NCBI GenBank assembly: GCA_900551775.1
Contig: URXI01000109.1
Location: forward strand, 1-12,025
From: an uncultured Eubacterium sp.
GTDB taxonomy: Bacteria > Bacillota > Clostridia > Peptostreptococcales > Anaerovoracaceae
Length of the DNA stretch: 12,025 bases
Direction: 5' to 3'
The notes below the pieces were generated by a model. The model saw only the letters and a program-made list of their open reading frames with translations. It did not search any database and was not told where the DNA came from. Position 1 is the first letter of the stretch. Each line of letters opens with the position of its first letter. Made by a program: the position numbers and the translations under genes. Below are positions 1 to 5,885 of the stretch, in pieces.

Positions 1-357
1 ACAAGCAAAGCGGTTCTCGACAACCTGGGCCTGTCCAACACCATGAGGGCCGGCGTGGTCGGCTGGTCAAAGACCGTGTCCCAGGAACTGGGCAAGTACA
101 ACATCCTGGTCAACGTCATCGGCCCGGGCCGCATCGGCACCGCCCGTATCGACCACCTGGACAAGATGCGCGCCGAAAAGCAGGGCATCACGGTGGAGCA
201 GCTGCAGAACAACACCTGGAAGACCATCCCTCTGGGCCGCTACGGAAAACCGGAGGAATACGGCAAGCTGGCCGCCTTCCTGCTGTCCAGCACTGCCAAC
301 ACCTACATCACCGGCCAGACCATCCTGGTAGACGGCGGCCTGGTCAAGGCACTGTAA
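1..357 (+). CDS. SDR family oxidoreductase, C-terminal 118 residues (5' end outside window)
   Basis: The reading frame is open from the first base to the TAA at 355-357; the N-terminal Rossmann half lies upstream of the window. What is seen is the second half of a classical short-chain dehydrogenase: the helix with GWSKTVSQELGKYNI, the strand LVNVIGPGRI (the VN-PG motif after the active site), then GRYGKPEEYGKLAAFLLSS and the C-terminal ITGQTILVDGG. These are standard in NAD(P)-dependent 3-oxoacyl-ACP-reductase-like enzymes. Odd point: where YxxxK should stand the sequence reads SNTMR, so both catalytic Tyr and Lys appear replaced (Ser and Arg), as in a divergent SDR subgroup. Substrate cannot be told. 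Third codon positions are strongly G/C, unlike the block that follows. A terminator begins about 20 bases after the stop, so this is the last gene of its unit. Confidence 0.9.
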   Translation, partial: TSKAVLDNLGLSNTMRAGVVGWSKTVSQELGKYNILVNVIGPGRIGTARIDHLDKMRAEKQGITVEQLQNNTWKTIPLGRYGKPEEYGKLAAFLLSSTANTYITGQTILVDGGLVKAL

Positions 358-377
358 TCCTATACATATGACAAACC

Positions 378-412
378 CCCTCCGCAGCAGTTTCTTTGCC
401 GCGGAGGGTTTT
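378..412 (+). terminator. Rho-independent terminator of the SDR gene
   Basis: Perfect 8-bp GC-rich stem CCCTCCGC (378-385) / GCGGAGGG (401-408) with a 15-base loop, followed by TTTT (409-412). It sits 20 bases past the SDR stop. Read on the other strand the same stem is followed by GGTTTG, so it could also weakly stop leftward transcription from the operon ending at 478. Confidence 0.85.
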
Positions 413-477
413 GCTTGTCAGGACAGAGTACCCTTATTGGGAGTTCTATACTCAATAAGTCTTTGCCGAATATTCCA

Positions 478-1032
478 CTATTCCCCAGTATACCATCGGT
501 ATACACTTCTGGTATACCGTTCAATCTCCTGGTCTATATTGGATTCAATCTCGTCTGCGCGCCGTAACAGCTTGATATAGTCCGCCTCTTCTTCTCTTTT
601 ACCCGACAGCTCAATACAATAATTAAAAACTTCGTTAGAAAAGTATGACAACTTGTCTTTCCTAACTTTCAATTCCGCCTCTGGAAAGTCTTTTTTATCG
701 GTCATCAGTCCGGATAATTTACGGATGACATTACAATTATACGCTATATTGATATAGTTGCCGTCTTCCTTTCCTAACTGATCCATATTGTCAACGATAG
801 ACTTCAATACCCCTTTTAGCTCTATCCTGCAATCAGCCTCAGAGAGCTCTCCCGTTTTAATCTCGTCAATTAAAGTCCCCACCCTGTCATCACTTTCCCG
901 TTCCATCTCCAAAAGCTTTTTTCCGACAGTCATAGAGCCGAGGTTGCCGTCTTCTTCAATAAAAAGTTTAAATCCTGCGATCATGCCCACAACGAGAATC
1001 GCGATTATGGATAATACCATTGTTCTCTTCAT
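478..1032 (-). CDS. Membrane-anchored protein of unknown function, last gene of the secreted-protein/ABC operon
   Basis: 184 residues. I do not recognise a family. Residues 1-24 (MKRT, then a hydrophobic run to about FKLF) form an uncleaved signal anchor or signal peptide. The remaining ~160 residues are highly charged (many E, K, D, R) and look mostly helical, with Cys at about 68, 100 and 139, so a membrane-tethered extracytoplasmic helical domain is expected. The start is well supported: AGGAGG (complement of 1040-1045) precedes the ATG and lies inside the last codons of the upstream ATPase gene, whose stop is 2 bases before this ATG, so translation is probably coupled. By position it is the distal member of the operon; an accessory, immunity or sensing role is inference only. 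Confidence 0.8.
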   Translation of the reverse strand: MKRTMVLSIIAILVVGMIAGFKLFIEEDGNLGSMTVGKKLLEMERESDDRVGTLIDEIKTGELSEADCRIELKGVLKSIVDNMDQLGKEDGNYINIAYNCNVIRKLSGLMTDKKDFPEAELKVRKDKLSYFSNEVFNYCIELSGKREEEADYIKLLRRADEIESNIDQEIERYTRSVYRWYTGE

Positions 1033-1034
1033 CC

Positions 1035-1667
1035 CTATACCTCCTGAATAATACGTCCCTGGCTGATTCGGATAACCGTATCGCAGACCTTCTCCAAATC
1101 TTTTTTGTGGTGAGTTGCAATTACAATCAATGCCCCACGGTGTTTTTCTTCTTCGATCACATGATAAATCAGTTCCACACCTTCCGCATCCAGTGCGTTA
1201 GTCGGCTCATCCAACAAAATCGTTGTCTGTCTTTCAAAAATAGCTTGCGCAATATTCAATCGCTGCTTCATCCCTAAGGAATACTTTTTTACTTTCTTCT
1301 TTGACTCCGGATCCAAACCTACACGGCGGAGAGCATCCGCAATGTCTTCATCATCTGCCGACTTCCTTATCTTTGCCAATAGTTTTAGGTTATCATATGC
1401 CGAAAACTTTGGCAACAGCTCCATATGCTCAATGACGATACCTGTGTTCTCCGGAAAAGAAATATCCTTGTGCAGATATTTGCCATCGCTAAGAATCTCT
1501 CCCTCCGTCGGCACAATAAGTCCGGACAGCGCACGAAGCAGCATGGTCTTTCCCGATCCGTTTTCACCGTATAGGCCATAGACCCTCCCGTTTTCAAAGG
1601 AATACGATATATCGTCCAGCACGGTGTTCTTTTTAATTACTTTCGTCACGTGTCTCAATTCAATCAT
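1035..1667 (-). CDS. ABC transporter ATP-binding protein
   Basis: 210 residues, the usual size for a stand-alone ABC ATPase. Visible in order: Walker A GENGSGKT at ~34-41, signature YSLGMKQRL at ~129-136, Walker B TILLDEPTNALD at ~149-160 (D153, catalytic E154), H-loop IATHH with H186. The Q-loop region reads TGIVIEH, so the usual Gln appears to be Glu, as is common in the lantibiotic/bacitracin immunity type of ATPase (LanF/BcrA-like; from family knowledge). I chose ATG 1667 rather than 1679 because GGAGGA lies 5 bases before 1667 and would fall inside the coding sequence of the longer form. It should energise the membrane proteins encoded just upstream. Cytoplasmic, docked to the membrane partners. 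Confidence 0.93.
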   Translation of the reverse strand: MIELRHVTKVIKKNTVLDDISYSFENGRVYGLYGENGSGKTMLLRALSGLIVPTEGEILSDGKYLHKDISFPENTGIVIEHMELLPKFSAYDNLKLLAKIRKSADDEDIADALRRVGLDPESKKKVKKYSLGMKQRLNIAQAIFERQTTILLDEPTNALDAEGVELIYHVIEEEKHRGALIVIATHHKKDLEKVCDTVIRISQGRIIQEV

Positions 1668-1678
1668 GATTTCCTCCA

Positions 1679-2398
1679 TTACATAATATCCTTCTTATTT
1701 ACAAATTTCAAGGAAATATAAATCAGTAAACTGCAAATCATTACAATCTCAATCATCGAATATAGAAAAACTCCCTTCGCGCCTGTATCTACAGCACCGT
1801 TTCGCATTCCAAAAGCCAAATTGGGGAAACATATCCATCTTACCAACATTAGCGCTCTAGTCCCTTTTACGAGACTGTATGCAAACAGACTCATCGTAAA
1901 ATAAACCAACGTCGCCGTTTGTGCATAGACTTGACCCCAAACAAATTCCAGGCAGAACTGCAGCAGAATCGTTCCAGTCAAGGTCAGAGCATACATCGTC
2001 ATTACTCTGATATGTTCTTGCGCCGTCAATGGTATCCATCTATCACTGCGAAGAAGTTGAAACAAAGTCCATGTAAAAGAGCAAATGACCATCACTACAA
2101 TTAACATTTTGCCGACCTCTTTGATCAGCATTTTGCTTTTGCTATAGTCCCTGATGATGTACAATTTTCCATAGCCACTGATAACCGAAGTTATCGTTCC
2201 AGAAAACAGCCATAGTATAAACGGGATTGGAATAATCGAAAACAAAATCATTGTCACATTTCCTCCTGCCATGTCCGCAGTCAAAAGCCCTGTTGAAAAC
2301 GGCAGTTCTATCTCCAAAAAATCCGAAGTGTACATAAAGTACCACTGCAATATGATGGCGCCCAATGCCAGTACCCAACTTATCTTTTCAATTTTCAA
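1679..2398 (-). CDS. Polytopic membrane protein, DUF2705-like ABC permease subunit (TTG start)
   Basis: 239 residues with about six hydrophobic segments (roughly residues 6-26, 47-70, 93-115, 131-155, 157-178, 210-230). The stretch around residues 70-95 (ITSVISGYGKLYIIRDYSKS) resembles the cytoplasmic GYG-(I/V)R-SK loop I associate with DUF2705 proteins that accompany an ABC ATPase; this is from memory and not searched. The start appears to be TTG at 2396-2398: the frame is closed by TGA at 2405-2407 and there is no ATG before residue 22. AAGGA lies 11 bases upstream. The reading overlaps the previous gene by 11 bases, and its stop abuts the ATPase leader, indicating tight coupling. Likely one membrane half of the exporter or immunity pump. 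Confidence 0.82.
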   Translation of the reverse strand: MKIEKISWVLALGAIILQWYFMYTSDFLEIELPFSTGLLTADMAGGNVTMILFSIIPIPFILWLFSGTITSVISGYGKLYIIRDYSKSKMLIKEVGKMLIVVMVICSFTWTLFQLLRSDRWIPLTAQEHIRVMTMYALTLTGTILLQFCLEFVWGQVYAQTATLVYFTMSLFAYSLVKGTRALMLVRWICFPNLAFGMRNGAVDTGAKGVFLYSMIEIVMICSLLIYISLKFVNKKDIM

Positions 2399-3113
2399 TT
2401 TGCATCACATCCTTATGTTCAAACCACTTATGTGATATGATTGCAGCGATGACTGTCAATCCCACTTGTCTGATAATCACAAGTGCAAACCCTATGTCAC
2501 CCAGACGGCCTAAATAGGCGAGCGCTCCAATATCTAAATCCTTACACGGAAACCAGTTGTCATCGAATACGTAATATCCAACAAAAAGCTCCAGGAGGGA
2601 GATTCCAAGAATTCCCGCAATAGCTAAAATTCTTCTATTGATGAAGTCCCGCAACAAAATATATACGATGTTCACTCTGAGAAAGAATAACAACAGCGTA
2701 GGTGCCGAAACTGCATAAAACAGGCCCGTTCTTTCATTCAAAACATACTCCGCCTGAAAAATATGAAGTGAAAGGGCGTAGCCCATAGCAAAGTGAATAA
2801 TTGTATACATGATGCTTACAATAACCAGTGTCTGCAATCGTTTGCAGACGAAGTCACTTCGGCTGCGGTGACGCACCAGCATTTGGACTCCCTCGCCTTT
2901 TGTGCAATACTCTATGGCTATCACTGAGGTAATCGCCAAAACCAGCATGTAGTTTCCCGTATTAAAATATGCACCGCCCAAATAGTGTCCTTCGTAAATT
3001 GTTTTCTCATCGAAAAGAACCCATATCTGTGGTCGAAATAAATGTCCGTTATAGCCAAACCAGACAAATCCTTCCCACAAAACCAATCCTATTAGCAGCT
3101 TTCTATACTTCAT
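2388..3113 (-). CDS. Polytopic membrane protein, second DUF2705/ABC-2-like permease subunit
   Basis: 241 residues with about six predicted membrane segments (roughly 5-22, 53-70, 93-116, 128-152, 160-180, 206-230). The cytoplasmic loop after the second segment, VRHRSRSDFVCKRLQ, matches in position the R-SK-loop of the neighbouring permease genes, which suggests the three are homologous. The ATG at 3111-3113 has an excellent site, GGAGGTGAGG, and starts inside the last codons of the preceding gene (11-base overlap). No catalytic motif is visible. Role: membrane component working with the ATPase at 1035-1667. Assignment to DUF2705 is a family-level guess; membrane permease is firm. Confidence 0.83.
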   Translation of the reverse strand: MKYRKLLIGLVLWEGFVWFGYNGHLFRPQIWVLFDEKTIYEGHYLGGAYFNTGNYMLVLAITSVIAIEYCTKGEGVQMLVRHRSRSDFVCKRLQTLVIVSIMYTIIHFAMGYALSLHIFQAEYVLNERTGLFYAVSAPTLLLFFLRVNIVYILLRDFINRRILAIAGILGISLLELFVGYYVFDDNWFPCKDLDIGALAYLGRLGDIGFALVIIRQVGLTVIAAIISHKWFEHKDVMQIEN

Positions 3114-3897
3114 CCGACCTCACCTCCGCAATCAACGCAGTCATCGCAATCGCAGAGTATCCGATAACCATAAACAGAAACGCGGCGATATATTTGTCAA
3201 TGGTCAAGGTGCTAAAGGGGTGTAAGATGATCATCAATCCGTCGTCAAGCAATACAAAAGTGAACCATAACAAAAAAGTAATGCCATAAACAATTTTCCG
3301 ATCATGAAGACACATCGCAAGGGCTGTACCAATCAGACCGATTAGCCCACTCAATATTGCCGTCATCAGAATGTTCGCTAAATTTGCAGCGACCGGATGA
3401 TAATACCCTATTACGTATATTTGGTCATCAGGCGCACCTTCAATGCTTTGACCAATATGGCCTCCTTGATCAAAGATCAGCTGCAACAAAATATAGTTCA
3501 GCATCAAAGACATGAATACAATTAAAAACGACAAAAGGAATGAGTTTTTCGCTTTCCCGACTATGTATTGCTTTCTGCTCATACGAGATTTTAGGATGAT
3601 ACTATAACCTACATCCTGATCCTCTAAGCTATCCTCACCTACTATAATCAATAAATAAATTGGTAAAAACCAGAACATAATCTTATGCAGCATATGATTG
3701 GTTCCTACCGTATACAACGCAGAAAAGGCTGCGTACCTTGGCTCTGGCGGCTCTGCTTCCCAGCCTTGTCCCCAGGCAAAATACAGGTCCCGTAATATCT
3801 GACCAATGTCCAGCAATGGAATGAGAAATAAAAAAATGATAAAGGCTAATTTAATCTTGTCGCGGAGGATTCTCTCTATATAAACAGAAAATTTCAT
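3103..3897 (-). CDS. Polytopic membrane protein, third ABC-2-like permease subunit
   Basis: 264 residues. Hydrophobic segments at about 14-33, 70-87, 118-142, 172-195, 203-222 and 235-257, with a large extracytoplasmic loop after the first. The loop EDQDVGYSIILKSRMSRKQY after segment two has the same arrangement (short acidic stretch, then R/K-S-R-x-x-Y) as the other two permeases here, supporting common ancestry. ATG 3895-3897 is preceded by AAAGGAAG at about 3909-3916 (complement). A 10-codon reading frame with its own strong site ends in TGA overlapping this ATG, so re-initiation may feed this start. It is the first gene of the three-permease series and lies 189 bases after the second secreted-protein gene. 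Confidence 0.82.
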   Translation of the reverse strand: MKFSVYIERILRDKIKLAFIIFLFLIPLLDIGQILRDLYFAWGQGWEAEPPEPRYAAFSALYTVGTNHMLHKIMFWFLPIYLLIIVGEDSLEDQDVGYSIILKSRMSRKQYIVGKAKNSFLLSFLIVFMSLMLNYILLQLIFDQGGHIGQSIEGAPDDQIYVIGYYHPVAANLANILMTAILSGLIGLIGTALAMCLHDRKIVYGITFLLWFTFVLLDDGLMIILHPFSTLTIDKYIAAFLFMVIGYSAIAMTALIAEVRSDEV

Positions 3898-3926
3898 AAC
3901 CCCATCTTCCTTTCGTCTTTTTTCAT
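3894..3926 (-). other. Possible 10-codon leader ORF (MKKDERKMGL) coupled to the first permease
   Basis: ATG at 3924-3926 with AAGAGGAG 6 bases upstream, better spaced than many genes here, encodes MKKDERKMGL and stops at TGA 3894-3896, which overlaps the permease ATG (ATGA). The arrangement suggests translational coupling. It could equally be chance; no similarity to known leader peptides is evident. Confidence 0.4.
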
Positions 3927-4086
3927 GTTATACTCCTCTTGTAGGTCGCAGACATATCGCAAAACCTCAGGAGGTAAATAGCGGGCTGTATAGCGTCAAG
4001 GCATTAATGAAGGAGTAAATCCATAGCCCGTAAACTTATGAAGTTTTGGAGATAGTGTTATATCTAATTCATTTCTTGGGAACAAG
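3927..4086. other. Intergenic spacer between secreted-protein genes and permease genes
   Basis: All neighbouring genes read leftward. The spacer holds a 6-bp hairpin AAACTT/AAGTTT (4032-4046) and an inverted pair CGGGCT (3982-3987) / AGCCCG (4025-4030) with a long loop, neither followed by a U-run on the transcribed strand. I see no convincing promoter or terminator. It may allow partial attenuation or mRNA processing, giving more transcript for the secreted proteins than for the pump, but that is inference. Confidence 0.4.
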
Positions 4087-4503
4087 TTAAAATGTTTCCT
4101 CCTCCCAAAAGCCTGAAACATCGGCAGTCTGGTTTGCATAATTCTCCGCTCCAAGGCTGACGGTAACCATACTTGCACCTGCCCAAGCTGCAGTTTTCAA
4201 CGGACCTGTCTTACAAGTAACATCGCGCGTACTAGATACTTGCTCTTTATCTCCAGTACGAGCTAACCAATAAGTTGCATACGCAGTTTTCCCTCTCGAA
4301 TGATAGGTCATTTCTACCTTCCATGGATTTGCAGTATTGGTGGTCTGACGATATCTGCCATCAGAATAGGAGTTCCAGTTATCCGTTTTCAAGCTGAACT
4401 TATAACCCCAATTATCATCCGACGCAAATGCAGGAATCCATACTGAAAATACAGTTACTGCGACCATGAGGTACAAAATGCCTCTTTTCTTTAACGCAGT
4501 CAT
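4087..4503 (-). CDS. Secreted DUF2712-like protein, copy 2
   Basis: 138 residues. N-terminal Sec signal peptide: MTALKKRG, hydrophobic core YLMVAVTVFSVW, then IPAFA with likely cleavage after A27, leaving ~111 residues. The mature part is rich in Tyr, Thr, Ser and Trp and looks beta-stranded. Shared landmarks with the neighbouring copy: GYxFxLK, SYSxGRYRxTT, WKVxMTYHSRG, ATxWLARTGDK, VTVSLGxEN, and VSGxWxEE near the end. These fit the DUF2712 family of exported proteins of unknown function (family call from memory). The mature protein has a single Cys (97). ATG 4501-4503 has AAAGGAGC about 7 bases upstream. It lies 40 bases after the first copy, so they are co-transcribed. Secretion is firm; activity (toxin, bacteriocin, signal or pump ligand) is unknown. 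Confidence 0.9.
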   Translation of the reverse strand: MTALKKRGILYLMVAVTVFSVWIPAFASDDNWGYKFSLKTDNWNSYSDGRYRQTTNTANPWKVEMTYHSRGKTAYATYWLARTGDKEQVSSTRDVTCKTGPLKTAAWAGASMVTVSLGAENYANQTADVSGFWEEETF

Positions 4504-4543
4504 AATCTGCTCCTTTCCTTTTAATGGTCATTATGAGAATTAT

Positions 4544-4990
4544 TTACTCTGCTAATGACCGTCCAAAATCATAATGCTTTCCGATTTCCTCATCCCAGTA
4601 GCCTGATACTGTAGCCGTAGTGTTTGCACCGTTCTCACAGCCTAAGCTTACTGTTGCTTTTGCCGCACCAGCATAGGCGATGTAATAGCGATTAATGTTA
4701 CTGACGCCTATCGTATCCTTCCCGGAAACAACAGCTTTATCTCCCGTCCTAGCTAGCCAAAAAGTTGCCTTTTTGTCAGTTCCTCTTGAATGATAAGTCA
4801 TTCTAACCTTCCATTGGTTGAGAGGATCTGTAGTTTCACGATAGCGCCCAGCGGAATATGATTTTCCATAGCCAGACTTTAGGTTAAAACTGTACCCAAT
4901 CGCGTCTTCGCCTGCAAATACTGGGATGACCGTCGCTAAGATAGTCATCATTGCCAGTATTATAGTGGCAAGCCTTCTTTTACTCAGCAT
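4544..4990 (-). CDS. Secreted DUF2712-like protein, copy 1
   Basis: 148 residues from ATG 4988-4990, chosen over ATG 5041 because AAAGGAG lies 7 bases upstream, MLSKRRLATI begins a normal signal peptide, and the longer start would lie upstream of the predicted transcript start. Signal peptide to about A26 (VIPVFA/GED), mature part ~122 residues. It shares with copy 2 the SYSAGRYRETT, QWKVRMTYHSRG, ATFWLARTGDK, ATVSLGCEN and VSGYWDEE blocks, so the two are tandem duplicates. It differs by an inserted tract near residues 92-107 rich in Asn/Tyr and by a C-terminal tail after WDEE that ends in RSLAE. Single Cys at 118 in the mature part. First gene of the leftward operon, directly behind the divergent promoter region. 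Confidence 0.9.
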   Translation of the reverse strand: MLSKRRLATIILAMMTILATVIPVFAGEDAIGYSFNLKSGYGKSYSAGRYRETTDPLNQWKVRMTYHSRGTDKKATFWLARTGDKAVVSGKDTIGVSNINRYYIAYAGAAKATVSLGCENGANTTATVSGYWDEEIGKHYDFGRSLAE

Positions 4991-5032
4991 AATTTTCTCC
5001 TTTCTCCGCTCCAAAACTTCTCTCATGCCCTC

Positions 5033-5061
5033 ATTATACACATTAATTTCTCCTGTGCCGA
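5033..5061 (-). promoter_or_regulatory. Candidate promoter of the secreted-protein/ABC operon
   Basis: Complement of 5033-5038 is a perfect TATAAT. At a 17-base spacing the -35 (complement of 5056-5061) reads TCGGCA, far from TTGACA. A perfect -10 with a poor -35 suits an activator-dependent promoter. The predicted transcript start is near 5026, about 36 bases before the ATG at 4990. Confidence 0.55.
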
Positions 5062-5110
5062 AAAATGATGTAGAAACCGATTTTGATGCAGTGAAAATTT
5101 TTGTCGATGT
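5058..5110. promoter_or_regulatory. Three spaced GATG repeats in the divergent promoter region (candidate regulator site)
   Basis: TGATGTAG (5066-5073) and TGATGCAG (5084-5091) repeat at an 18-base period, each preceded by a CCGA and an A/T run; a third, weaker TCGATGT (5104-5110) follows about 20 bases later. The array sits just upstream of the weak -35 of the leftward operon and just upstream of the rightward -10, where an activator serving both could bind. Spaced direct repeats fit LytTR regulators, but the sequence is not the classical LytTR consensus. Confidence 0.4.
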
Positions 5111-5123
5111 TTGTAAGTTCCTA

Positions 5124-5132
5124 TGATATAAT
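5124..5132 (+). promoter_or_regulatory. Extended -10 promoter of the two-component genes
   Basis: TGATATAAT (5124-5132) is an extended -10 element (TGn-TATAAT). No good -35 at 17 bases (TCGATG); TTGTCG lies 20 bases upstream. Predicted start near 5139, then GGGAGGAG (5155-5162) and ATG 5169. Confidence 0.6.
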
Positions 5133-5168
5133 TATATATATACCTGTTGTGCTCGGGAGGAGTAAGTA

Positions 5169-5882
5169 ATGCTTAAAATTGCAATCTGCGATGATGAGAA
5201 AGCTATGTGCAGCATTATAGAAAAAATAGTTCTCGCATTCTCGAAAGAAACCGGACAGCCTATTGACACATCAATATTTTATAGAGGCGAGTCTTTATCT
5301 GAGTATCTGGATCATGGGAACCGATTTGATTTAATTTTTTTAGATATAGAAATGACCGAAATGAATGGAATTGACGTTAGCAATAAAATTCGAAAAGACA
5401 TAGACGATATCGACACCGAAATCGTCTATGTATCTTGTACAACCCAGTATGATCGCACCCTTTTTGAGTTTCACCCCCTTGCATTCATTGCAAAACCGCT
5501 GAAAAAAACAGAATTGGAGAAAGTTCTTAACCTTGCTCTAAAGAGGAAAAATATCAAAAACCCTTATTTTTCTTTTTCCTACAACCGCGAAAAAAAGAAT
5601 CTTCCCTACAGGGAAATTCTTTATTTCGAAAGCGACGATCGAAAAGTCAACATTGTTACGAAATCTGCACAATATTCATATTATGGCAGATTATCGGATG
5701 TTTTGACTGTCATTCCTGAGTTTTTCTGCCAAATACATAGATCTTATATTATTAATCTTAATCACGTTACTGAATTTTCCCGTCATGATGTTACCATGTA
5801 TAGCGGACAGAAAATCAATGTAGGGAAGGCATATCAAGATTCATTTGCAAAATGCCGATTTGCATTATTAGAAGAGGAATAG
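5169..5882 (+). CDS. LytTR-family response regulator
   Basis: 237 residues. Receiver domain ~1-120: acidic pair D8/D9, phospho-acceptor D59 in LIFLDIEM, conserved Ser/Thr at ~89-92 (VSCTT), K109 in FIAKP. LytTR DNA-binding domain ~135-232 with the landmarks REILYFESDDRKV, a YGRLSDV segment and FCQIHRSYIINLNHV, as in AgrA/VirR-type regulators. It should be phosphorylated by the kinase encoded 3 bases downstream and bind spaced direct repeats in DNA. GGGAGGAG 6 bases before the ATG supports the start. It diverges from the secreted-protein operon, which is its most likely target, perhaps with its own promoter. Confidence 0.95.
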   Translation: MLKIAICDDEKAMCSIIEKIVLAFSKETGQPIDTSIFYRGESLSEYLDHGNRFDLIFLDIEMTEMNGIDVSNKIRKDIDDIDTEIVYVSCTTQYDRTLFEFHPLAFIAKPLKKTELEKVLNLALKRKNIKNPYFSFSYNREKKNLPYREILYFESDDRKVNIVTKSAQYSYYGRLSDVLTVIPEFFCQIHRSYIINLNHVTEFSRHDVTMYSGQKINVGKAYQDSFAKCRFALLEEE

Positions 5883-5885
5883 ATC

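Noticed and set aside
4544..4990. Lactococcin-972-type bacteriocin
   Set aside because: Size and signal peptide are similar, but the Gly/Trp/Tyr-His motif pattern of that family is absent; DUF2712 landmarks fit better.
4991..5041. Longer start for the first secreted protein (MYNEGMREVLERR...)
   Set aside because: It would put 17 charged residues before a normal signal peptide, and the good ribosome site and predicted transcript start favour 4990.
5041..5168. Canonical LytTR binding site (ACAGTT-type direct repeats)
   Set aside because: Looked for on both strands; no pair matching the classical consensus with ~12-base spacing was found, only the weaker GATG repeats.
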